From positions 29,444,082 to 29,508,081 of the forward strand of contig CM038704.1 of assembly GCA_021613375.1 (NCBI GenBank): a DNA stretch of 64,000 nucleotides, given 5' to 3'. This document shows, piece after piece, positions 32,511 to 45,989 of this stretch. The notes under the pieces are model-generated. The model was not told the origin of the DNA and did not search any database. It saw nothing but the letters and a program-made list of their open reading frames with translations. Within the stretch, counting starts at the first letter, position 1; the number at the start of each line of letters is the position of its first letter. Source of the DNA: Megaleporinus macrocephalus. Taxonomy: Eukaryota; Chordata; Actinopteri; Characiformes; Anostomidae. The position numbers and the translations under genes are program-made.

Positions 32511-33839
32511 GGTGCATTGTGCTCAGGTTAAAGTAGTTCCATGTGCAGAAGTTTATTTTTGTTTTATAGACTAAAGTTAAACCAGGTTCTACTCCACAAT
32601 GAGGTGTCTGTAAAAAGAAAAAAATAATAAAAATAAAGGATGCGTTTTGTAGCATGTATGTGCGTAGCTGAGTTTGATGGCAGTCCAGTGTTTGTTAGCA
32701 ACTTTAGCGTAGCCTCTCCTGTTGCAAACTGAAAAAAAACCTCACATCATGTATCAAATATATCATCATATATCATGTCTTGACTGATCAGCTGGGGTAA
32801 GTGATAAATCATGTTCAGTTGATTTATTTCCATTGAGCTTTTCCTTTAATTCAGTGCAGAGGCGTTAGCTGCATAGCAGGTTGGAGTGCTTTTGTAGATC
32901 ATATGATAAAATAACTCAAGAACATAAATGAACTTAATTAGTCTAGAACTTCCTTAGAGAATAGTCAGAGAAAACCTACTTACCAGTACACAAGCACGAC
33001 TGTGAAATGAACTGAAGTGGGAATAATGTTTTAAATGAAATGCAGTGGCACGCGGGATTAATTTAGTGTATTTTACACTTGCACGGGCCGCCGTGATTGA
33101 AATAAGGAGAAAAGCCGTACTTTTAAGAAAAAAGCCCACAGCTTGAGCTGCATTTGCTTTGGCAGAGAGATTAAAGGACGGAGTGAGAATTCCATCAGTT
33201 TGATGCGAATAACATGCAGTGTAATCACTCTGACATGCTGTGTGAACAGTATGGCTCAGTGGATAATTAGAAAATGTTTGGCAATGTAATGATTGGACTT
33301 TTAGAATGAAGCACAGCTGAAGGTGTCTTCACACCTGTAGTTCAGTTCTCTTGATCAGGACCAAAGCTGTTGTGTTTTAGTTTAGGTTGGCTTACAGCTG
33401 ACAATGAGATTTTCCATCAGATTTAAAGCCAGCAGAATGCTGCGCTTGTGTGTTGATTGGACCTAAAGTGACTCGATCCAAATCGTCACACCACAAGAAT
33501 TTATCTGTCTTGTTGCTGCAGCTGCCACTTTGATGGAGGATATCACACATTTAATTTATTGCTGACACAGTAAATTTACTTTCAGGGCCTGAGAGACACC
33601 AGCCTGACTGTTGGACATCGTCAGGCTGTCGGTGGTCCATGTGAGAGGTGTTTTGAGCAGCTGAGCATGTTGAATCAGAGTTGGCAGTGAGTAGGACTGA
33701 GTATTTTAGCAACTTCATAATAGAATATGTGTCATGATACAATTGTCATGCTATGATACAGTAAGAAAACACATTAGATGATCAACAGGCAATTCTGTTT
33801 TACTCGAGCACATGTGTGCCATGCAACAGTAAGATATTT

Positions 33840-34290
33840 ATAAATGTCAGTGTAGCTATCACAGTATCGGTAAACACGCTGGCACACTTATTCACAATAG
33901 GGGAAATATCAAATATTGCAATATTTAGTGATACTGTTTTGTTCTCAAAAACACAGTATCGATTATTAACAGTTTACATGCACAAGATTCCTGGCAGACA
34001 GTGAATCATTGTTAGTTGGGTTTAAACCTCTGACCACTAGATGGCAGTATTGTATTCCATTTTCAGGTCCACTCCAACATAAACAAGCAGCACAAGGGCG
34101 CAGTGCTATTGTAAGCATTGACAAACCTGCTCATGTGGTGGTGTGTTTTTGTGTTTTATTTATTTATTTATTTATTTTTTTCATTTTTTAAAATCACAAC
34201 ACTTTGCTTGCAATAGCGCAATATATTCAATCGAGACGACTGTATCAAGATTCGTATTGTACGGCCAGGCTCTTGCCCATACACAGCCCT
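33840..34290 (+). repeat. Dispersed repeat, plus orientation (inverted partner at 43.3-43.7 kb)
   Basis: Shares with the reverse complement of 43340-43690 the blocks CAGACAGTGAATCATTGT, GGTTTAAACCTCTGACC, CACTAGATGGCAGT-like, CACTCCAACATAAACAAGCA and GCACAAGGGCGCAGTGCTAT. The unit also has runs of ATATTGCAATAT and GTATCGAT type. Family not named. Confidence 0.8.
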
Positions 34291-34359
34291 AATTCACAAT
34301 GTGTTGCTTTACACAGCTTAGCTAAGCGAGTTGGGAATCAGTGCATAGAGATGTGTAAA

Positions 34360-34590
34360 ACAGCAAAGCAGCATTTTTTTGTTTATCACCAGTGCAGTTT
34401 TATCAGTTTTATATTCTACTCACTGTTATTTTAAACATTGACAATTGATTATCATATTCTTAACGTGAAGATATATTATATTGTTATATATAGCTGTATT
34501 GTACTATTGTACATGCACTTGCTTTAATTAACATAACATAAAATAGTGAATAAGATACTCAATTTAAATCATTTCATGGGTTTAAATGGC
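34360..34590 (+). repeat. Direct repeat unit 1 (partner at 35385-35585)
   Basis: Contains AAACAGCAAAGCAGCATTTT, TATCACCAGTGCA, TATCATATTCTTAACGTGAA and ATTTCATGGGTTTAAATGGC, matched in order about 1.0 kb downstream. Confidence 0.75.
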
Positions 34591-35331
34591 TTTATGTCGG
34601 TCACTTTTCAGTTACATTTTTTTTACCCACCCATTTACATTGTGCTTTACTGTCACGAGTTTAGCTTAATCAGACATTTTGTAGCTTGTCAGACATTCAA
34701 ACAATATACTTTTCATGTTGCAGGTTGTTGGCTTAACAGACTGTAAGGACACAATGCACAGTTTTGCATCTTTTATGGGGTTTTTTTCCAGTAATGAAAG
34801 ATTTTCTTGTTGGACCAAATGTTCAGGGGACATTTCACCCCAATTGCTCTATGTCTGCTCATCTTGGCTTATGCTGTTACACCATGTCAACATCCACTCT
34901 GGACCCTCAGGGGGCCTCGTTGCAGTAATTTGGTGCACAACAGGGTACAAACAGCAATGTTCTCAAACAAACCACACTCACAAAGCAATCGCACAAGGAT
35001 TTGGTGGAATCAGACCAAACAAGCAGTTAACGTGTCACAGATGCCAAACAGACTTCTACAGTGGGTAAAACTGTGTCTTAATATATACGGTTATCTTCAC
35101 ACAGCGATGAGGTGATTATCAAAGCTGTTCATGGGAGGATCATCTTGCCAGACTGGAAGTAATGCATTTTAGGGACCACTGGCCATGTCCGAAAAGTTTT
35201 GCTAATGTACCTTATGACGTGTTTCACTGCAGTACTGTCAGTTTTAACGTCTGAGAGGACCACAGTTCTGGTACAAAGTTCTCAAGATTTGTTGGTAATC
35301 AGACCTGCAGAGTGATCACTGCATCTAAAGG

Positions 35332-35640
35332 CTAAATCACAAAGTTACAACATAAATCCATACATGGCAGGGATGCACATAAACAAAGCAGCAAAGCAGC
35401 CCATTTTGTTCATCACCAGTGCACCAGTTGTCAATTTTTGAATAGCAAAAATGTTTATCATATTCTTTACATGAAGATATTTTATATATATATATATATA
35501 TAAAAAAAACACTTTACTGGCACTTGCTTTAAGTAACATATCAACATAAACATAGTGAATAAGATAATCGTTTCATGGGTTTAAATCACAAAGTCACAAC
35601 ATGAATCCATTAATGGCAGGTATGCACATAAACATAGACT
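35332..35640 (+). repeat. Direct repeat unit 2, flanked by a 57-bp direct repeat
   Basis: Core 35385-35585 matches unit 1. It is bordered by two copies of a 57-bp sequence (35332-35388 and 35580-35637) beginning TTAAATCACAAAG and with GGCAGGGATGCACATAAACA or a one-base variant. An (AT)10 run is at 35483-35502. Confidence 0.8.
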
Positions 35641-38600
35641 CAGAAAGCGTGTAGGTTCACTGGTTCTTTTTGTATAGTAAACTGAATGACTGTATTTGTG
35701 TTGTAGACATCATCACCCCTGCCTCCTATCACCACATCTGCAGGGCAAGAAAAGAGAGATTTTGAGTTTATTATGGTGTAGTGCTAGTAAAAGCTACTGC
35801 TTTGTTGTTTTTCCCCCATTATAACACTTCATTACCTTGAAGAGGCAGAAAATAATCTTACATTATTAAAGAACTTGGAGTGTTCCTCTTTTTCTTCCTT
35901 TCTTCTTCATTTGTGTTTAAGATTCTATGATGTAATTTGTTCTCTGATTTCTAAATAGGTATGTGACTTTGAGTGAGGTGAGAATAAAAAAGTGTCTAGA
36001 TGCACTTTAACATTTACGCCCTATGATTTGCTGGGTAACAGCAACACACTGTGATGATCACACCTTGTCACAATAGACAAGGCAGAGAAATGAAGAAAAT
36101 AAGTAGTAATTATAATAATAGAAGTAATAAGCCAGGATGTCATACTATATAGTTAGCTGTTACTTCGAGCTTGTTAGTAGTTAAAACTAGCTACTAGCTA
36201 CTTACTTTTGAAATAGACATCAATACGAAGTACATGAAAGTTGTTATTCAGTATAAAACTTTCAGCATGAGATGATTTGTCTTCAACCGTCTAATAATGG
36301 ATAAAAATGGGTCAGAAGTTGCTGTTGGGGTTGATGATGCTAATAAAAGTGGAACTGCCCCCCTTCAATCTCTTTATTATGAAATGCTGAGGGAAGCTGC
36401 TTGATGTTGTTATTGAAAAGGGAAATATGCAAAGCAAACTATCTACACTGCTTTGAATTAAAATGTGCAGACTTATTAAAGATATGGGAGCTGAGATCTG
36501 CTCCTATTCGCCAGTTTGTTTTGCAAGTTTTCTGTTCCACTTTAAACAGTGGCACACTTATATTCTGACACCTGTGCAAACGATAGCGGTTAAGGTGGAA
36601 CTGAACATCCCACTAAGAAGTGTTTAAGGTTCACAGTATGTGAGTTCCATGTACTGAACTTTACCTTTTAACCTACGCCAGTGTAAATACAGTTTTCTGT
36701 TCTGTAGCCTGTTACGTATTTGCCCTGTCTGCATGATGGTGTGCTCCATGTAGATTTTTAGGCCGTTTCAGCATAATTAAAAAAGTGCTTTAACAGGAAT
36801 TGGTCATGTGCTGTTTAAATACCACATGCTTTCAATGTGACCTTTCCCGGAGTGATGACTGTGGTCCAAATTTAAAATCCGATGTCCTTGTTAGCAGAAA
36901 GTGAATTCCCATGTGTGCACACAGCAATCTTTGGCAGGCCTGGGAGACAAACTCGTTACCCAGAAGCCCAGGGGGCAGCTGATAGCAGGACATGGTGAAG
37001 CACTCTTAAGCGTGAAACCTCGCTCAGATGACTTCTAAATAGAGTGTTATATTCCCATGTGCTTCCACTTTACCACCACTGAACTCCACAGCAGCTCTGA
37101 GAGTTTAACATAGAATCCACTTAGTAGGAGTCAAAACTGAGAAGCCCAAATGACTGCAAAATATATTAATATCGGTGTCTTCACTCTTCTGTCCTTTCTT
37201 TGGTAGACTTTTTAAAAACCTGAACAGTGCTTAATGCTCTGTCTGCAGCTTAACTTTTGAACTGACCTTTTGAAACAAGAATCTAAATGTTAGCCTATGG
37301 GTTTTTTGGAAACCTAGGCCTAAATGATTTGACTTTTTAATATTACATTTTTCAGAATGGGTTAGGGTTCTGAATTTCTGGAATTCTGAGATATAGGAGA
37401 TATATACATGTATATAATGAAGAAATACGCTGTTAATTGCGTTATTGCCAAGTAAACAGACATGCTAAACTAGCACACCGGTACTAGCAGGCTAAACAAT
37501 GAATAATAAACACCTGTTTTAAATGTTTTATTTGAGCTATATTTATATATTATATTGTGTTATATCATTCAAAGAACAGCTGAGGGAAAAGTCACTGCAC
37601 ATAAATAACAAAGACTGCCTTGACAAGCTAATGCTAATATTAGAGCTAATCCTACGTCAGTTTGCTGAGGGCTAGCTAAAGCATTTAGTCAAGTCGCAAC
37701 CACAGTAGTGCTGTATGTGCATTACTTGGATTAAAAACATTCTACTATTGCCTAGCAGTTCTTCACCTCAGAAATACTGGTGTTCATATCCCTTTAGCCC
37801 TCATGAAAAGCTGTGTCACTTTATCTTTGTCATTTTTGGCCAGACTGAAATGTGAGGATTTGTCCAGAATTGATGGAGAACACTAAACACACCATAATGA
37901 TGTGCTGGTTCTGGCTGAGCAAAGCATATCAGTTCTTTGGGGAACAATTCCTAGCTTATAACCAACATACGTTAGCCCTGTTAGGTGAAGGTGTAGAAAC
38001 AAGTCAATAAACTAGTTAGACATTTTCCAGCGTTTAAAGAAGCATCTTAAATGCTTGTAATGCTATCACAAATGTTTTACCCCTCCATATGAACCCCTCC
38101 AAGTTTATTATTTTGTACCTCCTACTGGCAGAGACCCATCAAAACTGAGGTAAAGTTGTTTCTGCTTTGGCTCGGACACTTGAATAAGCTCTACAAGTTC
38201 TTAGCCAAAACTGTGATTGTTACTATTTTACGGAAGCAGTGTAACCCTGCAGTAAGTACTTCCTTCCCACAAACATGCAGAAACGTAAAAAGGGCCCTAC
38301 GTCTTTACCAGTTTATCATGTGCTTCATAAATAATACAAACTTGATTAAACAAGAGAACACATAAGAAAATGTTTGCACTTTATAGTCCTGTTCAAATTT
38401 AACAGTGTTTTACTAAATTTCTACCTGTACCTGGCCACCTATGCATAGCTCCAGAGCCTCTTAGCCTAAATACTAGCTGTGTTCTGAAGCTAGACTGCAG
38501 GTGACAATGTCTTATGATAGCTGTGATAAGTTTGATGGATGACGTACTGGCATGAATGATGGTGGGCTAGCAGACAACGTGTTTATAATGTTTGCAAGTA

Positions 38601-40288
38601 AATACTGAACTGTTCAACTCATAAAAAGAAGCTGCTTTTCACAACTTTCATTCTACCTTCATAAACAGACGCACATTTAAAATAGCATACTGTATAGTTT
38701 ATTATATATTATACTGATCTGCCGATTTTTGTGTATACATTTGATACATAAATAAAATGACTAGCTTTTTGGAAAGTATGGCATATATGAACAACTTTGA
38801 ACATTCTTGTGCATCAAATTCTCCCACCATAGCGTAATATTTATAGGTAGCACTCCATATATGCTGTAGGTAGAATAATTGGATTGTCAAATTCAGTGTC
38901 AGAAAATGCTACCAACATGGAAGTAGAATGAAATATTTTGATAGACTAAATCAGAGGTTAAGTGGTAATATTAATTACTATTAAAAACATAATAATGCTT
39001 TTGAAACATGATGTTATTACACTATACTTATGACACACACATGCCCGGTAGGACCCCTAGATGGGTTGGACAAGTGGTTTTAATTCATTTCTCTTGAACT
39101 TTCTTCATGTGACTGAAGACCGAGAGGTTAAGAAATTGTCGGAATGTAGGCTTCGTTTCTCTGCTTAAAAGGAAGTTCACGGTCTAGAAGCTGACCGAGA
39201 CTGCAGCTTAGCTTTGGGAACTATAGCTTGTCTGATTGTTATGAAATTTATATCTCCCTCTGAAAGCGCAGAGGTTCATTTGCAGTTCTCTCAGGTAGAC
39301 AAATTATGCTGTTGGTTAGCTTAAGTGTGCCTGAAAGGTTTAATTTTGCTTTCTATTACCAGCAGACAGTGAGTTATGTCTGATGAAGGGAACGAGGAGG
39401 AACCCAAATGTGTCTCAGTCAGTGCATAAATCTGAATTTAGATGTGAGAGTCCACACCAGACAGACTCTCATCTCAATAATGTGCCTGGCCATATGCTGC
39501 ATGCGGATAGAGGAGTGGGGGGAGGGGGGATGAAGGAGTGCATTTTATTATATTGTTGATTTTATTGTTATTATAAAGCAAGAGGATCAAATATGTGCCA
39601 GTATAGCTTTCTAAGCTGATCTTGGCTTGGATGTATGGTCAAGGGGAAAACCTTAATTGAGTACTAACAAGAAAATGAAGAGTTCATAAGGAACCGTCCA
39701 ATGGGGAGTTTTTAGGTAGTGACAGGAATTGTTTCAAAGAACTAAAGAGAATTGTAGGCTTTTTGGCTTAAATATTGTATTTGCCTGCCATCTTGGCTAG
39801 AACAGGAGTAGCTGGGTTGCTAATCTCTGGTTTTGAATATGCAGACAGGGTGAAGCGGGATCCTGGTTTTAATTTTCTCCTGGTCACTGAAGTGGCACGT
39901 CAAATTTATTACCTTTTCTGTGCAACACTAGTGTCTGTCTGCAGGGAAGAAAGTGCTGCTGCAGCTGCTGCTGTTGGTATTAAAATCAGTCTGTAAGTCC
40001 TGGTTCATTCGAAACGCGTGTCAAGGCACTTTGTCTCGTTATGAATATTTTGCTGTAAACGAGATGGAAGCTCTGATGTCTGGATCTTAGAATATGATTA
40101 TTATTGTAACGCTAATGGCGGTGGAGCAGAATGTTAACAGGATTTCCATTTCTACAGCTAATACAAAGCTAATACCCTTAGACAAGTTTCTTTTGTTTCT
40201 GTGTGCTGCTCAAATGTGATTATGCAGTATAACGTATATAGCAGTTAGTTGTGATGGTAGAACTGGATTGGTTGAGTGTTTTTTTCAA

Positions 40289-40292
<4 letters not shown>

Positions 40293-40341
<49 letters not shown>
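40293..40341. repeat. (AT)n microsatellite
   Basis: About 49 bp of AT repeat in hs2st1 intron 1. Shorter TA runs are at 41434-41451 and 42693-42702. Confidence 0.95.
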
Positions 40342-40345
<4 letters not shown>

Positions 40346-41062
40346 ATATCATTCTGCTGAGCACCAGTTGCTAAGTAAGGACTTGCTTTACTCTGTGTAT
40401 CATTGCTACCAAGATTGTACATAAAAAAAAGAATGTTTATATCGACGCAGTGCAAATACATCCAAAATAGAAATTTTACAGGCATTTTTTTTGCTATTAA
40501 TGTAAGTAAGGAGTTTTTTATTCCAAGTTTAGAGCATTTCTGTTGGTCAGTTCACGATTACAATTTAAAGGGCAGCTACTGGTCTCAAATAAGAATCAGA
40601 AAAATTTGTTTTAAGCAACAGTATATTAAATAATTAGATATTAGATAACATCAGACTTGTTGAGTGTGGCAGCAGGACTATTTCAAATTCTGAGGCTACT
40701 GAGCCTACTGACGGTACAATAATTAAACAAAGTGAAATTAAACCAGAAATAAACAGAATACAATCCAGTAAACAAAACTGAACCTGAGACTCAAACAGTT
40801 TCATAACACTATCTGTGACACAAAAGGCTACTAAAAGGCTTTGTGGTGGAAGGACCTACAGATTTGAAAGCACAGTTTATACAATGTTCAGGATGTATCT
40901 GCTTTAGTGTTTCTTTATTTTGCAGACTGTTGTTTAAAAAGTGGAATAGCCGAGGTTGTGTATTATTGCAAATGCTTGCGGTTCTGTTGCTTATTCTTAA
41001 TTACATATTGAGTTTAGGGTTAGGGCGACGCATCAGCATATAAGCATAACTTGCGTCGAGAG

Positions 41063-41206
41063 ATGGCCGCGCCTACTGAAAGCACGGATTTATCCGGAGC
41101 GCAAGCTGCAGCTACAAACTATCGCTTGCATGCAACTAAAGTTGTGGGACTATTTCACACAGAAACACAACAGAAAGTACCTGTTTATTTGTTTTTCTTA
41201 TTTTAG
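41063..41206 (+). other. Unassigned 47-codon ORF in a CpG-richer island of the hs2st1 intron
   Basis: ATG at 41063 in a good context (G at -3, G at +4) opens MAAPTESTDLSGAQAAATNY and then RLHATKVVGLFHTETQQK, followed by AAA|GTACCT, a possible splice donor, and a stop at 41204. Codon content and local CpG (about 41020-41130) differ from the AT-rich surroundings. It could be the first exon of a nested gene, an alternative transcript start or part of a transposon. Function not recognised. Confidence 0.25.
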
Positions 41207-43339
41207 CATATTATTTTAAGATTAACACATGTAACGTGTTTCTTTCAGTAGTAGTCACTTGAAGTCGTGTTGCTAAACGTTTCTTAATCGTCCAGTGTGG
41301 ATACCTAACGCTGTTCTCGATACTGCCGGAGCTTGTTCTCAAATGGCTCTCTGGCGATTTCTTGTCCGTGAGGTGTGTAGGCTACATGTTCTGTGTCCTT
41401 TGTGCCTCTGAAAGTCCAGTCGGAGTGTAGACTTATATATATATATATATCTATAGATGTGTGTATATATGTGATTTTTTTTGACTGAATTTCTCCACAA
41501 TAAGTTAGAAGTGAAAAATGTATTCGGCATGCTTTGATTTCTTCCAGCAATAACTGCATATACTGTGGATTATGTGTGGGAGACGTGACAGAATAGGTGG
41601 CACAGATGTGTTTCCCAGAGATTCTCTAAACCAAAATAATTATTATGCTTTTTATGAACTGAATCAGGAGTAAATATGTGTCTGGATGCACCTTTTTAAC
41701 TACTATGCACCGAGAAACACTATCAAACTTGACTTTGTCATATAAGGTCCATTCATCTGCATTCGGGATGTGGAGCTCATTGACCTTAAAGTTGGATCTG
41801 CTATGAGGCATGAAGATCCAGTTAATGTGGCCGGCTCAGCAGTATTGAGACATTGATTGAACACTTCAGTGTGGGGCCACACACAAATTGGAAGGCTTAA
41901 TTTTCTGAAACTAATCAAAACCTCGGATTGTTATTCAGATTCCATTCAATTAATTAATAGTACATGATCTGCAAGGATAAAACTTGATTGTTTGGTGGTT
42001 AATATACTGGTTGGGCCAGAAACTAAATTGTACACAGCAGTTGTTTTGCGTGATTTCTAGCAAATCACCTACTTTACATTGTATAATGAATTACAGATAT
42101 AAATGACAGTCTTGCCAAATTTAACTGAATGCCAATCCTAGTTAGTTCATCACTGACCCTAGGTGTAGAGACTCCAAATGTGTTTTGGCCCAATGGCTGA
42201 TTGACCTTCAGGCTGGAGCCATTTGTCATGCCGTAGGGGAAATAAAAATAAGCTTTGCTATTTTTGGACTAGCTGTTAATATAATATTTCACAGGGAATA
42301 AAGCTACTGGCTCTCTTATATCATCAGACTCCCACTGTTTAGCTATGTAGATGCAATGGCTCAAAACAGTGGTTATTTCAGATTGCATTGATTCCAAGTT
42401 CTGACATCAGACTGATTTATGACAGTGGCCACTAATGGCTTTTCTCCACTCAACAGTGTGGAGCAAAAAAAAAAAAACTTGATACATTTACAAAGCCAGC
42501 ACTGTTCGTACCCTGGTGTGGTATATGTTTCTCTTTTTTCATTCCACAACAGAACCATGAAAGAAGATAAAGCTTCCAGCATTCCAGCATTAAGGCCCCT
42601 GTCTACTCAAATTGATTCTTTTCTAGCTATTATCTATAAATTTTGTCATTTAATTTACTGTAAACTCGCAAACAAATCAGTCTTTTCTGTATATATATAT
42701 ATTTAATGTTTTCTTCTGTAGTTTTCTTCTGTTAGATTTGTGTTGGGTGGGATTAAATTTGGCCAACGAGCCAATCAGAGTTAGCAAGGATTCAACCTCT
42801 TTGCAAATGATTGATATGTGTATGTATGGCTGAACCATACTGATCCTGCTGTTTAGATAACTTTGGTAACTGCTCTTAATGGCAGGTTGTTTGTTTCCAT
42901 GTTAATGCCTCTGCCAATCACTTGCATTTCTGAGCAGCAGTAGCTTATAATTTTTAACTACAGTTAAACTGCATTGATATATAAAAATGTATTGAATGTA
43001 GCATTGGTACATACATTTTTGACTATTTAAATCCAGTAAACAAGGGCTTTAACACAAAACATAAACAACAGTACCACCAATGGTTGAGTTTTAGGCTCAG
43101 ATTCAGGCCCTTTTCCTCTTTATTTGGTGTTATGTGAGAATTCTGGCCAGCTAGTTTTGTGCAATATACGAGGAAATGGTGAATTAGTAAATGCACCATA
43201 CTGTCCCACACTGCCTGCTGGAAATATACCACAGTAGGTTTTAACAAAAAAGTAGGGGTGGACAGTGTGATTATATTTTCTCGTTATCATGATAAACTCT
43301 CACACAGTACACTTTGAAGAAAACTGACAAACTGAATGT

Positions 43340-43690
43340 TGTGTTTAGGGTTGTGTATTGGCAAGAACCCGGCGATACAATATGTATCATGATACAGCGG
43401 TCACGATTCAATATATCATGATATACTGCGATACTGCAAGCAAAGTGATATATTGTGATTTTTCAAATCCTACTATTAAAACACAACACATTTGCCAATG
43501 CTCACAATAGCATTGCACCCTTGTGCTGCTTGTTAATGGTGGAGTGGAGCTGAAAATAGATTCCAACATCCATCTAGCGGTCAGAGATTTAAACAAAACC
43601 CACAATGATTCACTGTCTCCCAGGACAGTGTCTGTGTATCGGTACTGTGGTACAGTATCACTTACACCCCTAGTTCTGTTGCATAATGAG
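43340..43690 (-). repeat. Dispersed repeat, minus orientation (partner at 33.8-34.3 kb)
   Basis: Reverse complement of the 33840-34290 unit with moderate divergence, including ATGATACAGCGGTCACGATT and TATATCATGATATACTG at its left part. Confidence 0.8.
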
Positions 43691-43834
43691 CATAGATCTC
43701 TATAATGGGCTGTAGTGCAGTGCAGTTTGTAAAACATTGATTAAAGTCATCTTAAAATCTTGTAAAGTTCATATTTATTTAAAAATGGTGCAAAGACAAC
43801 TTATCAAATCATGAAACTGAAAAAGATGTGTTTT

Positions 43835-44720
43835 TTTAAAAAACATATGTCCATTTTGAAATTAATGGCAGAAACACATTTCAGTAACGTTGGTACAGGT
43901 TCACGTGTTCATCACATCTTCATTTAACAACATTTTGTAAGTGTTTGAGAACTGAGAAGACTTACTGGTTTGAAAGGTATATAGTTTCCTATTCCCGCTT
44001 GATACAGAACTTCGTTGTGGGGCCTGCTTTGTCATATTTTTCCTTTCGTAATGCGCTGGATATTTTTAATAGATGACAGATCTCAACAGCAGGCAGGTCA
44101 CTTTAGTACCTTGACTCTTTTGTTATGGAGCCATGCTGTTGTAATACATGTAGAATGTGGTTTGGTCATGTACATATCATTTAGGGCCTTCATAGATGTG
44201 TAAATCACCCATGCCATGTGCACTAATGCTGGCTTTGAACAAACTGGGTGGTCCCTCTTTTCTTCAGCCTGGGGGAAACAGTGGCAAAAAGAGAATCAGA
44301 TTTTAATTTTTCAAATAACAGGACACATTTCCACTTCTTCTGAGTCCATCTCAAACAAGCTCGGGCCCGGGAGGTGCCAATGTTCATGTCTATATATGGT
44401 GTTATGGTGCATGGTAGAATCCGTTTGTGGTGTTCACAGGCTGTGGTTATGGTAGGCGTTCCTGAACACATGTAGTGATTTCCACTACAGAACAATCTCG
44501 GTTTTAAACATAATGCTACAGTGCATGTCATAATGTAGGCAGATTTTTTAAGCATTGCACAACTTGTACCAGTCTTTTGTTTTCCGTGTTCCAGCTTTTT
44601 AAAACATGTTTCTGACATTACATTCAAAATGGGCATGTTGTCACTGTCCAATGAAAAACAAGTCTTCAAAATTGCAACTTTACAAGAGAGGCCAAAAACA
44701 GACTTTACTTTCAAAGTAGG
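43835..44720 (-). pseudogene. Tc1/mariner-superfamily transposon relic with broken transposase
   Basis: On the minus strand a 163-codon open frame (44714-44223) includes TSRARACLRWTQKKWKCVLL, matching the LWARAHLKWTEAKWK-type segment of a common teleost transposase, but the following catalytic WSDE motif is altered to LFEK. Further plus-strand landmarks are antisense to the transposase, such as GAGCCATGCTGTTGTAATAC. The right-hand limit is approximate. Related relic at 16540-16990 in opposite orientation. Confidence 0.8.
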
Positions 44721-45989
44721 TCAGTGGAACCAGAATTATTTCCAAGCTATTTTGGAGCGTTTCCATTAATTCATTCATCATGATATGTTCACACAATGTA
44801 AGTGACCGCTGTCATGTTCAAATGATATAGAAAGGTAAAATATGACGAAAATGGAGAAACATGTTTTTTTATTGGACAGCAATGATATATTTTGACTTAT
44901 TGCACATCCGTACCTCAATACCTGTAAGCGCTTCCGCTTTCTCAGTAACTAATAACTACAACTTCCATAAACATTTCATGGTAGACTGGGTTCATAGTAG
45001 TCTGTAAATAAAACATTTTAAGATTAATAACTGAGGATAACTCGAGGACAGAAACAAACACCCCTCACAGTTATAATAAAAATAAATAAATAAATAAATA
45101 AATGGTCCAGTGAAATCATATTTTTTTTCCTGGAAACTTATTTAGTTGCAAATTCCTTGCAAGGTCTGGACTGAACGAGTGAAAATAGAGAGAGGGAAAA
45201 AAAAGAAGCCATGCTCGACTGGCTTCCTCCCCACTCCTTCAACTGAAATCTTTGTGGAAAGGAGAGGGCAGTGGCTGCTTAGAGACTAAAGCTGAAAAGC
45301 AGGAAACCTTTAGAGAGCAGTGTGGGAACAGCTCAGTGGATTTTCCAATTGGCTCCCCTTCCTGCTCGCTCCTCAAACAGCCCAACAGTAGCCGGCTTCT
45401 TGTCCTGGAGTGGATTCTCTGCTCCACTTGGGGGGTCTCCTTGGCAAAGCCGGCATTGTGAACGAATGAGGAAAGGAAGGGGGGGACCCTTGATTGACAG
45501 CCGCCTCTCGTACAAGCTGAGTCCTGTTGTCCTGAAAGAGCTAGATTTCTCCCCTCAGCCTTATCACAAAGACGGCAGCTTTGAGTTGAAACCTGCCAGG
45601 CCCAGTGCGACTGAGTGCAAATCTAAACAGCCTCTAATTGTGCGGCGCGAGAGCGAGGAGGCGGTTTTCTCTCTAAAACTTTTAATGGGTTTTTGTCACA
45701 CACCTCTATGAGCGGGTGGGGGTGGGAGTAATGGTGCGGAGAGTTGACGATATCTGTCTGGGTTGTGCTTCGTGCTGGCTTTATTTAGGCAACTGGGGGA
45801 GGATTTAGTCTGCTTTGTCATTGATGTTGCAGAATGAGTGATCTCAGCCCCTGAGAGAGAAAGTAAAAATGCTGTCCTTCACTGAATTCATCCTGTGCTT
45901 TTGAGCTTCTCGGCAGTCTATTTTAGGCAAGAGATCTGAAGTAGCAGCGGCACCGTTGGCTGTTTTTGTCATATTATAGAGTTTCACAA

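Noticed and set aside
34715..35115. Overlapping plus-strand ORFs of 117 and 102 codons
   Set aside because: No recognisable domain, no splice context or family similarity; they sit beside duplicated repeat sequence.
45322..45711. 129-codon plus-strand ORF in a GC-richer patch of the hs2st1 intron
   Set aside because: Three overlapping frames are open here, none has a known motif, and there is no supporting splice structure. Noted only as a possible regulatory island.
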